Source of the DNA: JACVRW01 sp963765135
GTDB lineage: Bacteria; Actinomycetota; Thermoleophilia; Solirubrobacterales; Thermoleophilaceae
Reading direction: 5' to 3'
NCBI GenBank assembly: GCA_963765135.1
Contig: CAVXUX010000005.1
Location: 62,001-126,000, forward strand
DNA: 64,000 bases
Shown: one piece after another, positions 42,728-52,473 of the stretch
Numbering within the stretch: the stretch's first letter is position 1
How the letters are laid out: each line of letters starts with the position of its first letter
Translations under genes and position numbers: made by a program
Notes under the pieces: generated by a model
Database searches by the model: none
Seen by the model: only the letters and a program-made list of their open reading frames with translations
Told to the model about the DNA's origin: nothing

Positions 42728-45700
42728 TCAGGCGACGACACGCGCCGCGCCGTGCAGCGCCGACAGCTCGGACTGGCACGCACTGGAGCCGGACACCTTG
42801 AACTCGGGACCCAGCACCAGCTTGCGCGCCCCCACCGCCAGCAGCAGCTCCTGCTCCCCCGGGTGGTGGCCGACGACCTCCTTGAGCTCCTCCAGGAACG
42901 TGTCGGGCACGCCCGGTGAGACGTGCAGCGTCAACCGCCGCACGATCGCCTCGGTGACCGCTTCCTCGGTCGCGCGCAGCACCTCTTCCTCGGAGGGGTC
43001 GAACGGCTCCACCTCCTGCGCCACCAGCTTGGTCTCCCCCGCCTCCTTGTGGTCCACCCGGCCGCGCACGATCACGATCTTGTCCACGTCGATCTTGTCG
43101 GCGTTCGCCGCGTAAGCGGAGTTGAACACGAGCAGCTCGACCTGGCCCTCGAGGTCGTCGAGCGTGGCGAACATCATCGGATCGCCCTTCTTGGTCCGGA
43201 TCCGCTTGCACTCGGCGATCATGCCGCCGGCCGTGACCCACTCGCCGTCCTTCTTGCCGGCGAGATCGGCCAGCGAGCAGTCGACCTTCGCGCGCAGCGC
43301 GTGCCGGACCTCCTTCAAGGGGTGGCTCGACAGGAACAGCCCGAGGGTCTCCTTCTCCCACTCGTTGAGCTGCTTGCGGTCGTCGGGCAGGTCCGGGATC
43401 GGCGGGTCGTGGTGGGCGGCCGCGTCGGCGTTGGAGTCGTCGAGGTCGAAGAACGAGCCCTGACCGCTGGCGGCGTCCTGCTGGGCCTGGGCGCCGGACG
43501 CCTGGGCCCGCGGCAGCATGTGCATCAGGCCCGTGCGCGAACCGCGCAACGAGTCGAACGCGCCGCACTTGGCCAGCGACTCGCTCGCCTTCTTGTTCAC
43601 GGACTGGCAGTCGACCCGCCGGCAGAAGTCCCAGATCGAGGTGAACGGGCCGTCCTCCTCGCGGGCGCGGATGATCGCCTCGACGGCCAGGTAGCCGAGC
43701 CCCTTGACGGCGTCGAGCCCGAAGCGGATGTTGCCCTCCACGACCTTGAAGTCGTGGCCCGACTGGTTCACGTCCGGCGGCAGCACCTCGATGCCCATGT
43801 CCTCGCACTGGGCGACGAAGAACGGCACCTTGTCCTTGGTCGACATCACCGACGAGATCAGCGCCGCCATGTACTCGGCCGGATAGTTGGCCTTGAGCCA
43901 GGCGGTGCGGTACGAGATCAGCCCGTAGCAGGCGGCGTGGGAGCGGTTGAACGAGTAGTCGGCGGCGTTCTCGTTGACCCCCCACAGCTCCGCGATCACC
44001 GGCTCGGAGGTGCCGCTGGCGCGGGCGCCCTCGAAGAAGCGGTCCTTGAGCGCCGCCATGCGGTCGCGCTGCTTCTTGCCGATCGCCTTGCGCAGGTCGT
44101 CGGCCTCGGGGCCGGAGAAGCCGGCGATCGCCTTGGCGATCTGCATCGACTGCTCCTGGTAGAGGATCACCCCGCGCGACGACTCGGTGATCGGCCGCAG
44201 CCGCTCGTCCGTGTAGCTGATCGCGTCCGGGTTGCGCTTGTTGCGCGCGTAGGTGTCGATGAAGCGCATCGCGCCCGGCCGGTAGAGCGCGCCGAGCGCC
44301 ACGATGTCGTTGAACTCGGATGGGCGCACCTTCTTCAGCGCGTCGCGCATGCCGTCGGACTCGAACTGGAACACGCCGATCGACTCGCCGCGGGCCAGCA
44401 TCTCGTAGGTCTTGGCGTCGTCGAGCGGCAGCGTGGTCATGTCCGGTCGCTCGCCGGTCGACTGCTCGATGATGTCGAGCGCGGCCTCGATCACGTCGAG
44501 GTTGCGCAGCCCGAGGAAGTCCATCTTGAGCAGGCCGATCTCCTCGATCGGCTTCATCGGGTACTGCGTGACGGTGCGGTAGGCGCGCTCGCCCTCGGCT
44601 GCCGAGGCGCTCTTGTCCTCCGCCAGCTGCAGCGGCACGATGTCGGTCAGCGGCCGGTCGGCGATCACGACGGCGGCGGCGTGGATCGAGGAGTTGCGCA
44701 CGATCCCCTCGAGCCCGCGCGCGACGTCGATGATCTGCCGCGCCTCCGGCTCGGCGTCGTAGACGCGCCGCAGGTCGGCCTCCTCGGTGAGGTACTCGTC
44801 GAACGACTTGGAGCGACCCATGATCGGCTCGGGGATCAGCTTGGCGATGCGGTCGCCGGCGCCGTAGTCGAAGCCGAGCACGCGCGCCGCGTCGCGCGTG
44901 GCCGCGCGCGGGTACATGCGGCCGAAGGTGATGATCTGGGCGACCGACTCGCGCCCGTACTTGTCGGCGACGTACTGGATCACCCGGTCGCGGCCCTTGA
45001 CCGAGAAGTCGATGTCGATGTCCGGCATCGAGATGCGCTCGGCGTTGAGGAAGCGCTCGAACAGCAGCTCGTACTCGATCGGGTCGACGTCGGTGATCTG
45101 CAGGCAGTAGGAGACGATCGAGCCCGCCGCCGAGCCGCGCCCCGGCCCGACCGCGATGCCCCTGTCCTTGGCGAACTTGACGAAGTCCCAGACGATCAGG
45201 AAGTAGGCCGAGAAGCCCATCTTCTCGATCACGCCGAGCTCCATCTCGAGCCGCTCGACCGCGTCGGCCGGCGGAGGGTCGCCGTAGCGCTGGCGCAGGC
45301 CCTCGTGGGCGAGCCGGCGCAGGTAGGCCTCCTCGGGCTCGCCGTCCGGGGTCTCGAAGCGCGGGATCAGCATCTTGCCGAGCTCGATCTCGATGTTGCA
45401 GCGCTCGGCGATCTCGACGGTGGTCGCGACCGACTCCGGCCATTCGGCGAACGCCTGCGCCATCTCGCCCGAGTCCTTGAGGAAGAACTCGTTGGTGTCG
45501 AAGGTCAGCTTCGGGTCGGCCAGCGTGCTCTTGGTCTGGACGCAGAGCAGCGCCTTGTGGTTGTCGAAGTCATCGCGGCCGAGGTAGTGGACGTCGCCGG
45601 TCGCGACCAGCGGCCGCCCAACCTCCTGGGCGATCCTGACGATGCCCTCGTTGGCCTTGTCCTGCTCGGGCACGCCGTTCTTCTGGACCTCGAAGTAGAC

Positions 45701-46210
45701 GTCCTCGGGGCCGAACACCTGCAGCAGCTGGTCGGCGTGGCTGCGCGCCTCGGCGGCGGCGTCGTCGACGAGCCGCCGGCAGAAGCGCGACTGGAGGCAG
45801 CCGGTGAGCGCGATGACGCCGTCGGAGTAGCGCTCGAGCAGCGCCAGGTCGACGTTGGCCTTGCCCCGCTTGTAGCCCTCGAGGTAGCCGGCGGAGCTGA
45901 GCTTGACGAGGTTGCGAAAGCCCTCGTCGCTGGAGGCCAGCAGCGTGAGGTGGTTGCGCTCGTAGCGGACCTCCTCGGTCTTGCAGTCGTCGACGAAGTA
46001 GGCCTCGAGCCCGACGATCGGCTTGATCCCGTGGCGCTTGCAGGCCTGGTAGTGCTCGACCGCGCCGTTCATCACGCCGTGGTCGGTGAGCCCGAGAGCG
46101 GGCTGCCCGAAGGCCGCGGCGCGCTCGGCGAGAGCATCGATCCGACAGGCCCCGTCGAGGACGGAGTACTCGGAATGGACGTGGAGATGGGCGAACGACG
46201 GGTGCGACAC
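42728..46210 (-). CDS. dnaE: DNA polymerase III alpha subunit
   Basis: This replicative polymerase of 1160 residues is intact. The PHP domain is at the N-terminus (FAHLHVHSEYSVLDGACRID). The palm carries the catalytic aspartates in ISMPDIDIDFSVKGRDRVI, with the SAAGSIVSYCLQITDVDPI region before it. The helix-hairpin-helix and OB-fold (ELLVFNSAYAANADKIDVDK) follow. I chose the GTG at 46208-46210 (VSHPSFAHLHVH); a longer start at 46243 would place the TATAGT -10 box (46221-46226) inside the gene. The gene stands alone. Confidence 0.95.
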   Translation of the reverse strand: MSHPSFAHLHVHSEYSVLDGACRIDALAERAAAFGQPALGLTDHGVMNGAVEHYQACKRHGIKPIVGLEAYFVDDCKTEEVRYERNHLTLLASSDEGFRNLVKLSSAGYLEGYKRGKANVDLALLERYSDGVIALTGCLQSRFCRRLVDDAAAEARSHADQLLQVFGPEDVYFEVQKNGVPEQDKANEGIVRIAQEVGRPLVATGDVHYLGRDDFDNHKALLCVQTKSTLADPKLTFDTNEFFLKDSGEMAQAFAEWPESVATTVEIAERCNIEIELGKMLIPRFETPDGEPEEAYLRRLAHEGLRQRYGDPPPADAVERLEMELGVIEKMGFSAYFLIVWDFVKFAKDRGIAVGPGRGSAAGSIVSYCLQITDVDPIEYELLFERFLNAERISMPDIDIDFSVKGRDRVIQYVADKYGRESVAQIITFGRMYPRAATRDAARVLGFDYGAGDRIAKLIPEPIMGRSKSFDEYLTEEADLRRVYDAEPEARQIIDVARGLEGIVRNSSIHAAAVVIADRPLTDIVPLQLAEDKSASAAEGERAYRTVTQYPMKPIEEIGLLKMDFLGLRNLDVIEAALDIIEQSTGERPDMTTLPLDDAKTYEMLARGESIGVFQFESDGMRDALKKVRPSEFNDIVALGALYRPGAMRFIDTYARNKRNPDAISYTDERLRPITESSRGVILYQEQSMQIAKAIAGFSGPEADDLRKAIGKKQRDRMAALKDRFFEGARASGTSEPVIAELWGVNENAADYSFNRSHAACYGLISYRTAWLKANYPAEYMAALISSVMSTKDKVPFFVAQCEDMGIEVLPPDVNQSGHDFKVVEGNIRFGLDAVKGLGYLAVEAIIRAREEDGPFTSIWDFCRRVDCQSVNKKASESLAKCGAFDSLRGSRTGLMHMLPRAQASGAQAQQDAASGQGSFFDLDDSNADAAAHHDPPIPDLPDDRKQLNEWEKETLGLFLSSHPLKEVRHALRAKVDCSLADLAGKKDGEWVTAGGMIAECKRIRTKKGDPMMFATLDDLEGQVELLVFNSAYAANADKIDVDKIVIVRGRVDHKEAGETKLVAQEVEPFDPSEEEVLRATEEAVTEAIVRRLTLHVSPGVPDTFLEELKEVVGHHPGEQELLLAVGARKLVLGPEFKVSGSSACQSELSALHGAARVVA

Positions 46211-46308
46211 CGGGCGGCCGACTATACGGTCGGGCTCAGACAAACCGGAGGACCGGAAAGCGGGCTACGCCGCAATCTGCGGGGGCGCCGCGGAGCTAGA
46301 TTGCGGCC

Positions 46309-46810
46309 ATGGGGAGCATTCGTCGCTGCCGGGATGACGAGCGCGCCGGGATCGTCGCAATCGTCAACAGCGCCGCCGAGGCCTACCGCGGTGTGATCCC
46401 AGCAGATCGCTGGCACGAGCCGTACATGCCGGCGGACGAGCTCGACGCCGAGATCGAGGCTGGTGTCGCGTTCTGGGGCTACGAGGACGACGGCGCGCTG
46501 GTCGGGATCATGGGCATCCAGCCCGTGCGCGACGTCGACCTGATCCGCCACGCCTATGTCGACCCCGGGAGGCAGCGGCACGGGGTCGGCAGCGCGCTTG
46601 CTCGAGCATCTGAAGCGCTCGACCACCCGGCGCATACTCGTCGGCACGTGGGCCGCCGCCGACTGGGCGATCGCCTTCTATCGCCGTCACGGCTTCGAGC
46701 TCGTCCCAGCCGAGCGCAAGGCCGAGCTGCTCAGGACGTACTGGACGATCCCCGAGCGCCAGATCGAGACGTCGGTGGTGCTCGCAATGCCGCCGCCCGG
46801 CGATGCCTAG
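46309..46810 (+). CDS. GNAT-family N-acetyltransferase (one frameshift)
   Basis: The N-terminal part MGSIRRCRDDERAGIVAIVN to DLIRHAYVDPGRQRHGVGSA contains the acetyl-CoA loop (RQRHGVGSA). After an extra T near 46600 (GCGCTTGCTCGAG) the frame continues LLEHLKRSTTRRILVGTWAA, then AIAFYRRHGFELVPAERKAE to the end. With the correction it is about 166 residues, normal for GNAT. A TAGATT box lies 6 nt before the ATG (46297-46302). The substrate is not known. Confidence 0.8.
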
Positions 46811-46880
46811 CGCTCGATCACGCTTGTGGGATCCATTAGTGTCGCTCCGCTCTTTCGTTCCCGGGCCCGGAGGTGTCGAA

Positions 46881-47168
46881 ATGCCAGTTGCCGTGGTGAT
46901 GGACTTCGAGGGCGCGACCCTCGATCAGTACGACCAGGTGCTCGCGGGTATGGGCCTGACGCCCGGCGGGGCCGGACCGCCCGGCGCGCTCTTCCATTGG
47001 ATCACCGAGACCGACGGCGGCGTTCGGGTGACCGACGTCTGGGAGACGCGCGAGCAGTTCGATCGCTTCGCCGAGGAGCAGATCGGGCCGCGCAGCGCCG
47101 AGGTTGGCATGAGCCCGCCCTCGAACGTCGCCTTCCACGACGTGCACAACCACCTGACGCCCGGCTAG
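46881..47168 (+). CDS. ABM-like dimeric alpha/beta-barrel protein
   Basis: This 95-residue protein starts MPVAVVMDFEGATLDQYDQV, has VRVTDVWETREQFDRFAEEQ and ends NVAFHDVHNHLTPG. It shares the fold and the W-x-x-REQ motif with 21852-22133. A GGAGG Shine-Dalgarno lies 7 nt before the ATG. The two C-terminal histidines could bind a metal or heme. The function is unknown. Confidence 0.65.
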   Translation: MPVAVVMDFEGATLDQYDQVLAGMGLTPGGAGPPGALFHWITETDGGVRVTDVWETREQFDRFAEEQIGPRSAEVGMSPPSNVAFHDVHNHLTPG

Positions 47169-47181
47169 GCCGGCCGCCGCC

Positions 47182-47841
47182 TCAGCGCGGCTGCGGCACG
47201 ATCCGGATGTACGGCTTGGGCGACTCCCAGCCGTCGGGGTAGATCTCCCGGGCCGCGTCGTCGGACACCGAGCCGGCGATGATCACGTCCTCGCCCTGCT
47301 TCCAGTTGACCGGCGTCGCCACCTTGTGCTTGGCGGTCAGCTGCAGCGAGTCGATCACGCGCAGCACCTCGTCGAAGTTGCGGCCGGTCGTCATCGGGTA
47401 GGCCAGGACCAGCTTGATCTTCTTGTCCGGGCCGATCACGACCACGTTGCGCACGGTCTGGTTGTCGGCCGGGGTGCGGTCGAGCGGGTCGCCCTCGATC
47501 TCGGCGGGGAGCATCTCGTAGAGCTTCGAAACGGCGAAGTCGGAGTCGGCGATGATGGGGTAGTTGGGCGCAAATCCCTGCGTCTCCTCGATGTCCTTGG
47601 CCCACTCGCCGTGGCGATCCATGGGGTCGACCGACAGGCCGATCACCTTGACGTTGCGGCTGTCGAAGTCCGGCTTGATCTTCGCCATGTAGCCGAGCTC
47701 GGTCGTGCAGACGGGCGTGAAGTCCTTGGGATGCGAGAAGAGCACGGCCCAGCCGTCGCCGATCCAATCGTGGAAGTGGATCGGACCCTCGGTAGTGTCC
47801 GCCTCGAAGTCGGGTGCCTCGTCGCCGATACGCAGCGTCAT
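47182..47841 (-). CDS. 1-Cys peroxiredoxin (Prx6 type)
   Basis: This 219-residue cytoplasmic peroxidase has a single cysteine, Cys45, in HPKDFTPVCTTELGYMAK, and no resolving cysteine. The later SVDPMDRHGEWAKDIEETQG and LAYPMTTGRNFDEVLRVIDS blocks and the extended C-terminal domain (WKQGEDVIIAGSVSDDAARE) define the Prx6/AhpC1 subgroup. It reduces hydrogen and organic peroxides using an external thiol. AGGAGACAAAG before the ATG is a good Shine-Dalgarno, so this is a leadered message. Confidence 0.92.
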   Translation of the reverse strand: MTLRIGDEAPDFEADTTEGPIHFHDWIGDGWAVLFSHPKDFTPVCTTELGYMAKIKPDFDSRNVKVIGLSVDPMDRHGEWAKDIEETQGFAPNYPIIADSDFAVSKLYEMLPAEIEGDPLDRTPADNQTVRNVVVIGPDKKIKLVLAYPMTTGRNFDEVLRVIDSLQLTAKHKVATPVNWKQGEDVIIAGSVSDDAAREIYPDGWESPKPYIRIVPQPR

Positions 47842-47893
47842 CTTTGTCTCCTATAAATCTGGACCAGGTTTCTAGGGATTCTATCCGCGGCTC

Positions 47894-48953
<1,060 letters not shown>

Positions 48954-48970
<17 letters not shown>

Positions 48971-50222
48971 GCTGCCCCTCGATCAGGTCGGCGGCGCGCT
49001 CGGTCCCGGGCGTGGCCTTCAGGCGCCGCGACAAAGCGCTCAGGCGCTCCCCCGTCGCCTCGTCGGCGAGCAGCCGGCCCACCGCCGCCGGCAGCTCCTC
49101 TGGTGCGTGCCCGTAGGTGTCGAGCCGGATGCCGAAGCCTTGCTCCTGCATCCGCTGCGCGTTGTCGTACTGATCCCAGAAGACCGGCAGCAGCACCATC
49201 GGCTTGCCGAAGTAGAGCGACTCGGTGACCGTGTTGTTGCCGCCGTGGGTGATCACCGCGTCCATGTGCGGCAGGATCGAGGTCTGCGGCAGGAACTCCG
49301 CGCCGGTCATGTTGTCGGCCAGCTCGAGCTCCTCGTGCTGCGGGCCCTTTGAGACGATCACGCGGTAGGGCGAGTCTGCCAGCGAGCCGATCAGGCCGCG
49401 CATCAGCTCGACGTCGCCGGAGGCCAGCGAGCCGAGGCTCAGGTAGACGAGCGGGTCGTCGGTGGTCGGCGGCTCCCAGGGCGCGTCGGTGGTGCGGACG
49501 CTCGCCTGCAGGTTGTGCCAGGTGCCGTCGAGCGGCGCCGCGCGGGGGTAGTCGACCTCGTCGGGATAGATCCAGAGGTTGAGCCAGTCCGACGTGTGGA
49601 CGAGCTCCAGCTCCGGCAGCGGCGGTGCGCCGCGCTCGCGGCAGAACTCGTCGAAGTCGGCGTGCAGGTCGGCGTGCACGCGCCGGTACTCGGCCCAGTA
49701 GGCGGCCCAGTCGCGGTCGTCGTCGGTCGGGTAGCCGGAGAAGGTGGGCGGCACGGCCGCGTCCTTCAGCTCGGCCGGGTTGCAGGAGACGATCCGCACC
49801 CAGGGACGCCCGCAAGCGGGCAGCGCCGGGAAGGACACGACGTTGTCCTCGACGATCACGTCGGGCTGGAGCTCGTCGATGATCTCGACGAGCCGCTCGT
49901 CCACGTACTTGGCGCCGTCCACGAGCGCCTGGAAGGTGGGAGCGATGAAGTCCCCGAGCTGCTCGATCGTCGGCTTGCGGAACACCGGCGCGGTCTCGCG
50001 GATGAAGTCCTTCCAGAACTGACCGGGATCCTCGTCCTGCTCGGCGGGCGGCGTCAGCCGCATCAGGCGCTCCTCGAAGCCCTTCTCCTCGAGCGCCCCC
50101 GCAAACGACTCCTCGACGATGAACACGACCCGATGTCCGCGCCGCCGCAGCACGTCGCCGATGCCGACGCAGTTGTTGGTCGGCCCGTAGGCGCCCTCGG
50201 GGAAGAAGACGATCGTGGCTAT
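48954..50222 (-). CDS. Glycosyltransferase, MGT/UGT-like (GT1)
   Basis: The 422-residue protein has the GT-B fold of macrolide glycosyltransferases. The N-terminus IATIVFFPEGAYGPTNNC and VGIGDVLRRRGHRVVFIVEE binds the acceptor. The C-terminal domain has LVYLSLGSLASGDVELMRGL, FLPQTSILPHMDAVITHGGN and NTVTESLYFGKPMVLLPVFW, the nucleotide-sugar motif. The family start aligns with an ATA codon at 50220-50222; the only in-frame alternative is a GTG at 50153 that would remove the first 23 residues. An ATA start or a miscalled ATG are both possible. The gene abuts the small membrane protein. Confidence 0.83.
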
Positions 50223-50225
50223 CGG

Positions 50226-50402
50226 CTAACTCTCGTCCCCGCCCGTTGTCGCCTTCGCGATCGCCAGCCCGCCGATCAGCACGAGCAGCACGGTTGCCCC
50301 GGCGCCCAGCTTGACCCTGTTCTGGGTCAGCTTGCGGCGCAGGATGAGCTTGAGCCCCTCCCAGGTGAGGATGCCGAGCATGGTGTAGCCCCTGGTCTTC
50401 AT
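50226..50402 (-). CDS. Small single-pass membrane protein
   Basis: This 58-residue protein starts MKTRGYTMLGILTWEGLKLI and then LRRKLTQNRVKLGAG, with one membrane helix, TVLLVLIGGLAIA, and a short polar tail, KATTGGDES. The basic segment before the helix predicts an inside N-terminus. A strong Shine-Dalgarno GGAGGAGGA lies directly before the ATG, which overlaps the argG stop (ATGA). It is thus coupled to argG and followed by the glycosyltransferase. The function is unknown. Confidence 0.7.
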   Translation of the reverse strand: MKTRGYTMLGILTWEGLKLILRRKLTQNRVKLGAGATVLLVLIGGLAIAKATTGGDES

Positions 50403-51676
50403 TCCTCCTCCTTATCCCGGTTGCGCACGTTGTACGCCATCCGCGACTGCAATGACCACAGCTCGATGAACCCGGGGCTGGCCTGCTGCGAGAACAGTCC
50501 GCCCGACTCCCCGAAGCCGGCCAGCGCCGGGTCGTAGAGCGCGTTCGGCGACCGGCGCGCCACCGGCCGCGCGCTGCCCTTGAACAGCCGCATCGTGATC
50601 TCTCCGGTCACCTGCTCGTTCACCGCGTCCATGAAGGCGTTCAGATCGGACAGCAGCGGCTCGTACCAGAGCCCCGCGTATACGAGATAGGCCCAGTGCT
50701 CGTCGAGGCGCGGCTTGAACGTGTTCTGGTGGATCGTCCCGACCAGCTTCTCCAGCTCCTTGTGGGCCGGCAGGATGATCGCCGCGGCGGGCACCTCGTA
50801 GAGGTCGCGCACCTTCAGCCCGACGATGCGGTCCTCGATGTGGTCCACGATCCCCACGCCATGGCGGGCGCCGATCTCGCCGGCGCGCTCGAGCAGGTCC
50901 ACGAGCCCCAGCTTCTCGCCGTTCAGCGACACCGGCACGCCGCGCTCGAACCCGACCGTCACGTCCTCGGGCTCGTCGGGCGCGAGCTCGGGCCGGGTGA
51001 CGAGCTGGAAGACGTCGTCGCGCGGGGGCTCCTCGAGGTCCTCGATCGGACCGCCCTCGGACGAGCGCCCCCAGAGGTTGTCGTCGATCGAGTACGGCGG
51101 CGTCTCGGTGCCGCCCTTGACCGCGATGCCGTGCTCGCGCGCGTAGGCGATCTCCTCCTCGCGCCCCATCTGCCAGCCGCGCACCGGGGCGATGATCTTC
51201 ATCGCCGGGTCGAGCGCGATCACCGTCGACTCGATACGCACCTGGTCGTTGCCCTTGCCGGTGCAGCCGTGGGCGATCGTGTCGCAGCCGGCCTTGCGCG
51301 CGTACTCGACAGCGAGCTTCGCGATCAGCGGGCGCCCGAGCGCGGTGAACAGCGGGTAGCCGCCGCCGTAGATGCCGTTGGCCTTGATCGCCGGCAGCAC
51401 GTAGTCATGGGCGAACTCCTCCCGCGCGTCGACGACGTGGCAGTCGAGCGCGCCCAGGTGCAGGGCCTTGCCGCGGATCACCTCGTAGTCCTCGTCGGGC
51501 TGCCCGAGGTTGACGGTCAGGGCCACCACCTCGGCCTCGTACTCGTCCTGGATCCACTTGAGCATCACGCTCGTGTCGAGACCGCCCGAGTAGAGCAGCA
51601 GCACCCGGCCGACCTCGCCGGGCTCGGCCTCGTACGAGGCGGTCTTGATCAAGGTGTGGCGCTGATCGTCGGCCAT
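50399..51676 (-). CDS. argG: Argininosuccinate synthase
   Basis: ArgG joins citrulline and aspartate using ATP, the penultimate step of arginine synthesis. The N-type ATP pyrophosphatase motif is VLLLYSGGLDTSVMLKWIQD. Further conserved blocks are YPLFTALGRPLIAKLAVEYA, IAHGCTGKGNDQVRIE and NLWGRSSEGGPIEDL. The length of 425 residues is normal. A TAGCGT -10 box lies 12 nt before the ATG (51689-51694). The SGGxDT motif and the GNDQVR loop are both intact. Confidence 0.95.
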   Translation of the reverse strand: MADDQRHTLIKTASYEAEPGEVGRVLLLYSGGLDTSVMLKWIQDEYEAEVVALTVNLGQPDEDYEVIRGKALHLGALDCHVVDAREEFAHDYVLPAIKANGIYGGGYPLFTALGRPLIAKLAVEYARKAGCDTIAHGCTGKGNDQVRIESTVIALDPAMKIIAPVRGWQMGREEEIAYAREHGIAVKGGTETPPYSIDDNLWGRSSEGGPIEDLEEPPRDDVFQLVTRPELAPDEPEDVTVGFERGVPVSLNGEKLGLVDLLERAGEIGARHGVGIVDHIEDRIVGLKVRDLYEVPAAAIILPAHKELEKLVGTIHQNTFKPRLDEHWAYLVYAGLWYEPLLSDLNAFMDAVNEQVTGEITMRLFKGSARPVARRSPNALYDPALAGFGESGGLFSQQASPGFIELWSLQSRMAYNVRNRDKEEE

Positions 51677-51705
51677 GCGCGGCCGCGGACGCTAGCGCAG
51701 CAAGT

Positions 51706-52473
51706 TCAGGCGACCATGCGCGGCGCCACGTCGTGCCCGCGCGCGGCCCGGACGAGCCCGCGGAACAGCGCGAGGTGGTCGGGCCGGTCCACCAGGCACT
51801 CGGCGTGCCACTGCACGCCGAACGTGAAGCGGCGGCCGGGGACCTCGATCGCCTCGATGTGCCCGTCGGGGGCCCGGCCGGCGATCTCGAGTCCCTTGCC
51901 GAGTGCGTGCAGGCCCTGGTGGTGGAAGGAGTTGACCTCGACGTAGCGCCTGCCGATCACCTTGGTCAGGCGGCTGCTGCGCGAGAGCGTGACCCGGTGG
52001 GTCGGCTGACCGGCGGGCTCGACCTGACGGTGGTTCAGGCCGCCGTCGAGGTCGGGCAGGTGCTGGTGCAGCGAGCCACCGAGCGCGACGTTGAGAACCT
52101 GCATCCCGCGGCAGATGCCGAGCACCGGCAGCCTGCGTGTGACGGCGGCGCGCGCCAGCTCGAGCTCGAAGCGGTCGAGCTCCGGCTCGGTGGGGCCCAG
52201 CTCCGGATGCGGCAGCGCGCCGTAGGCGGACGGGTGCAGGTCCGGTCCGCCGGAGAGGACGACGGCATCGAGCCGGCCGAGCAGCGAGTCGATCGCGTCC
52301 GGCCCGACCGGCGCGAGGATGACGGGTATCCCGCCGGCCTCGCGGACGGCGTCGAGGTAGCGCTCGCCGAGCGCCAGCTCCGTGCGCGGGGGCTCGCCCT
52401 GTGAGACCAGCTCACGGTCGCCCGCCGAGCGCACCTCGGAAGTGGATACGCCAACGAGTGGCGGCGGGCTCAC
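51706..52473 (-). CDS. Peptidase C26 / gamma-glutamyl-GABA hydrolase-like amidase
   Basis: This is a class I glutamine amidotransferase fold of 255 residues: LVGVSTSEVRSAGDRELVSQ, DAVVLSGGPDLHPSAYGALP, the nucleophile Cys in LPVLGICRGMQVLNVALGGS and the His-Glu pair in TFGVQWHAECLVD. The PuuD group hydrolyses gamma-glutamyl amides. The GTG start overlaps the stop of the ATP-grasp gene (GTGA), so the two proteins are made together. It likely removes or recycles a gamma-glutamyl-type product of the neighbour. That role is inferred from pairing only. Confidence 0.83.
   Translation of the reverse strand: MSPPPLVGVSTSEVRSAGDRELVSQGEPPRTELALGERYLDAVREAGGIPVILAPVGPDAIDSLLGRLDAVVLSGGPDLHPSAYGALPHPELGPTEPELDRFELELARAAVTRRLPVLGICRGMQVLNVALGGSLHQHLPDLDGGLNHRQVEPAGQPTHRVTLSRSSRLTKVIGRRYVEVNSFHHQGLHALGKGLEIAGRAPDGHIEAIEVPGRRFTFGVQWHAECLVDRPDHLALFRGLVRAARGHDVAPRMVA

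Noticed and set aside
42923..46396. 1157-residue open frame on the plus strand opposite dnaE
   Set aside because: It is a mirror of dnaE produced by high GC; its composition is dominated by V, L, D, H and R with no domain, while dnaE is fully conserved.
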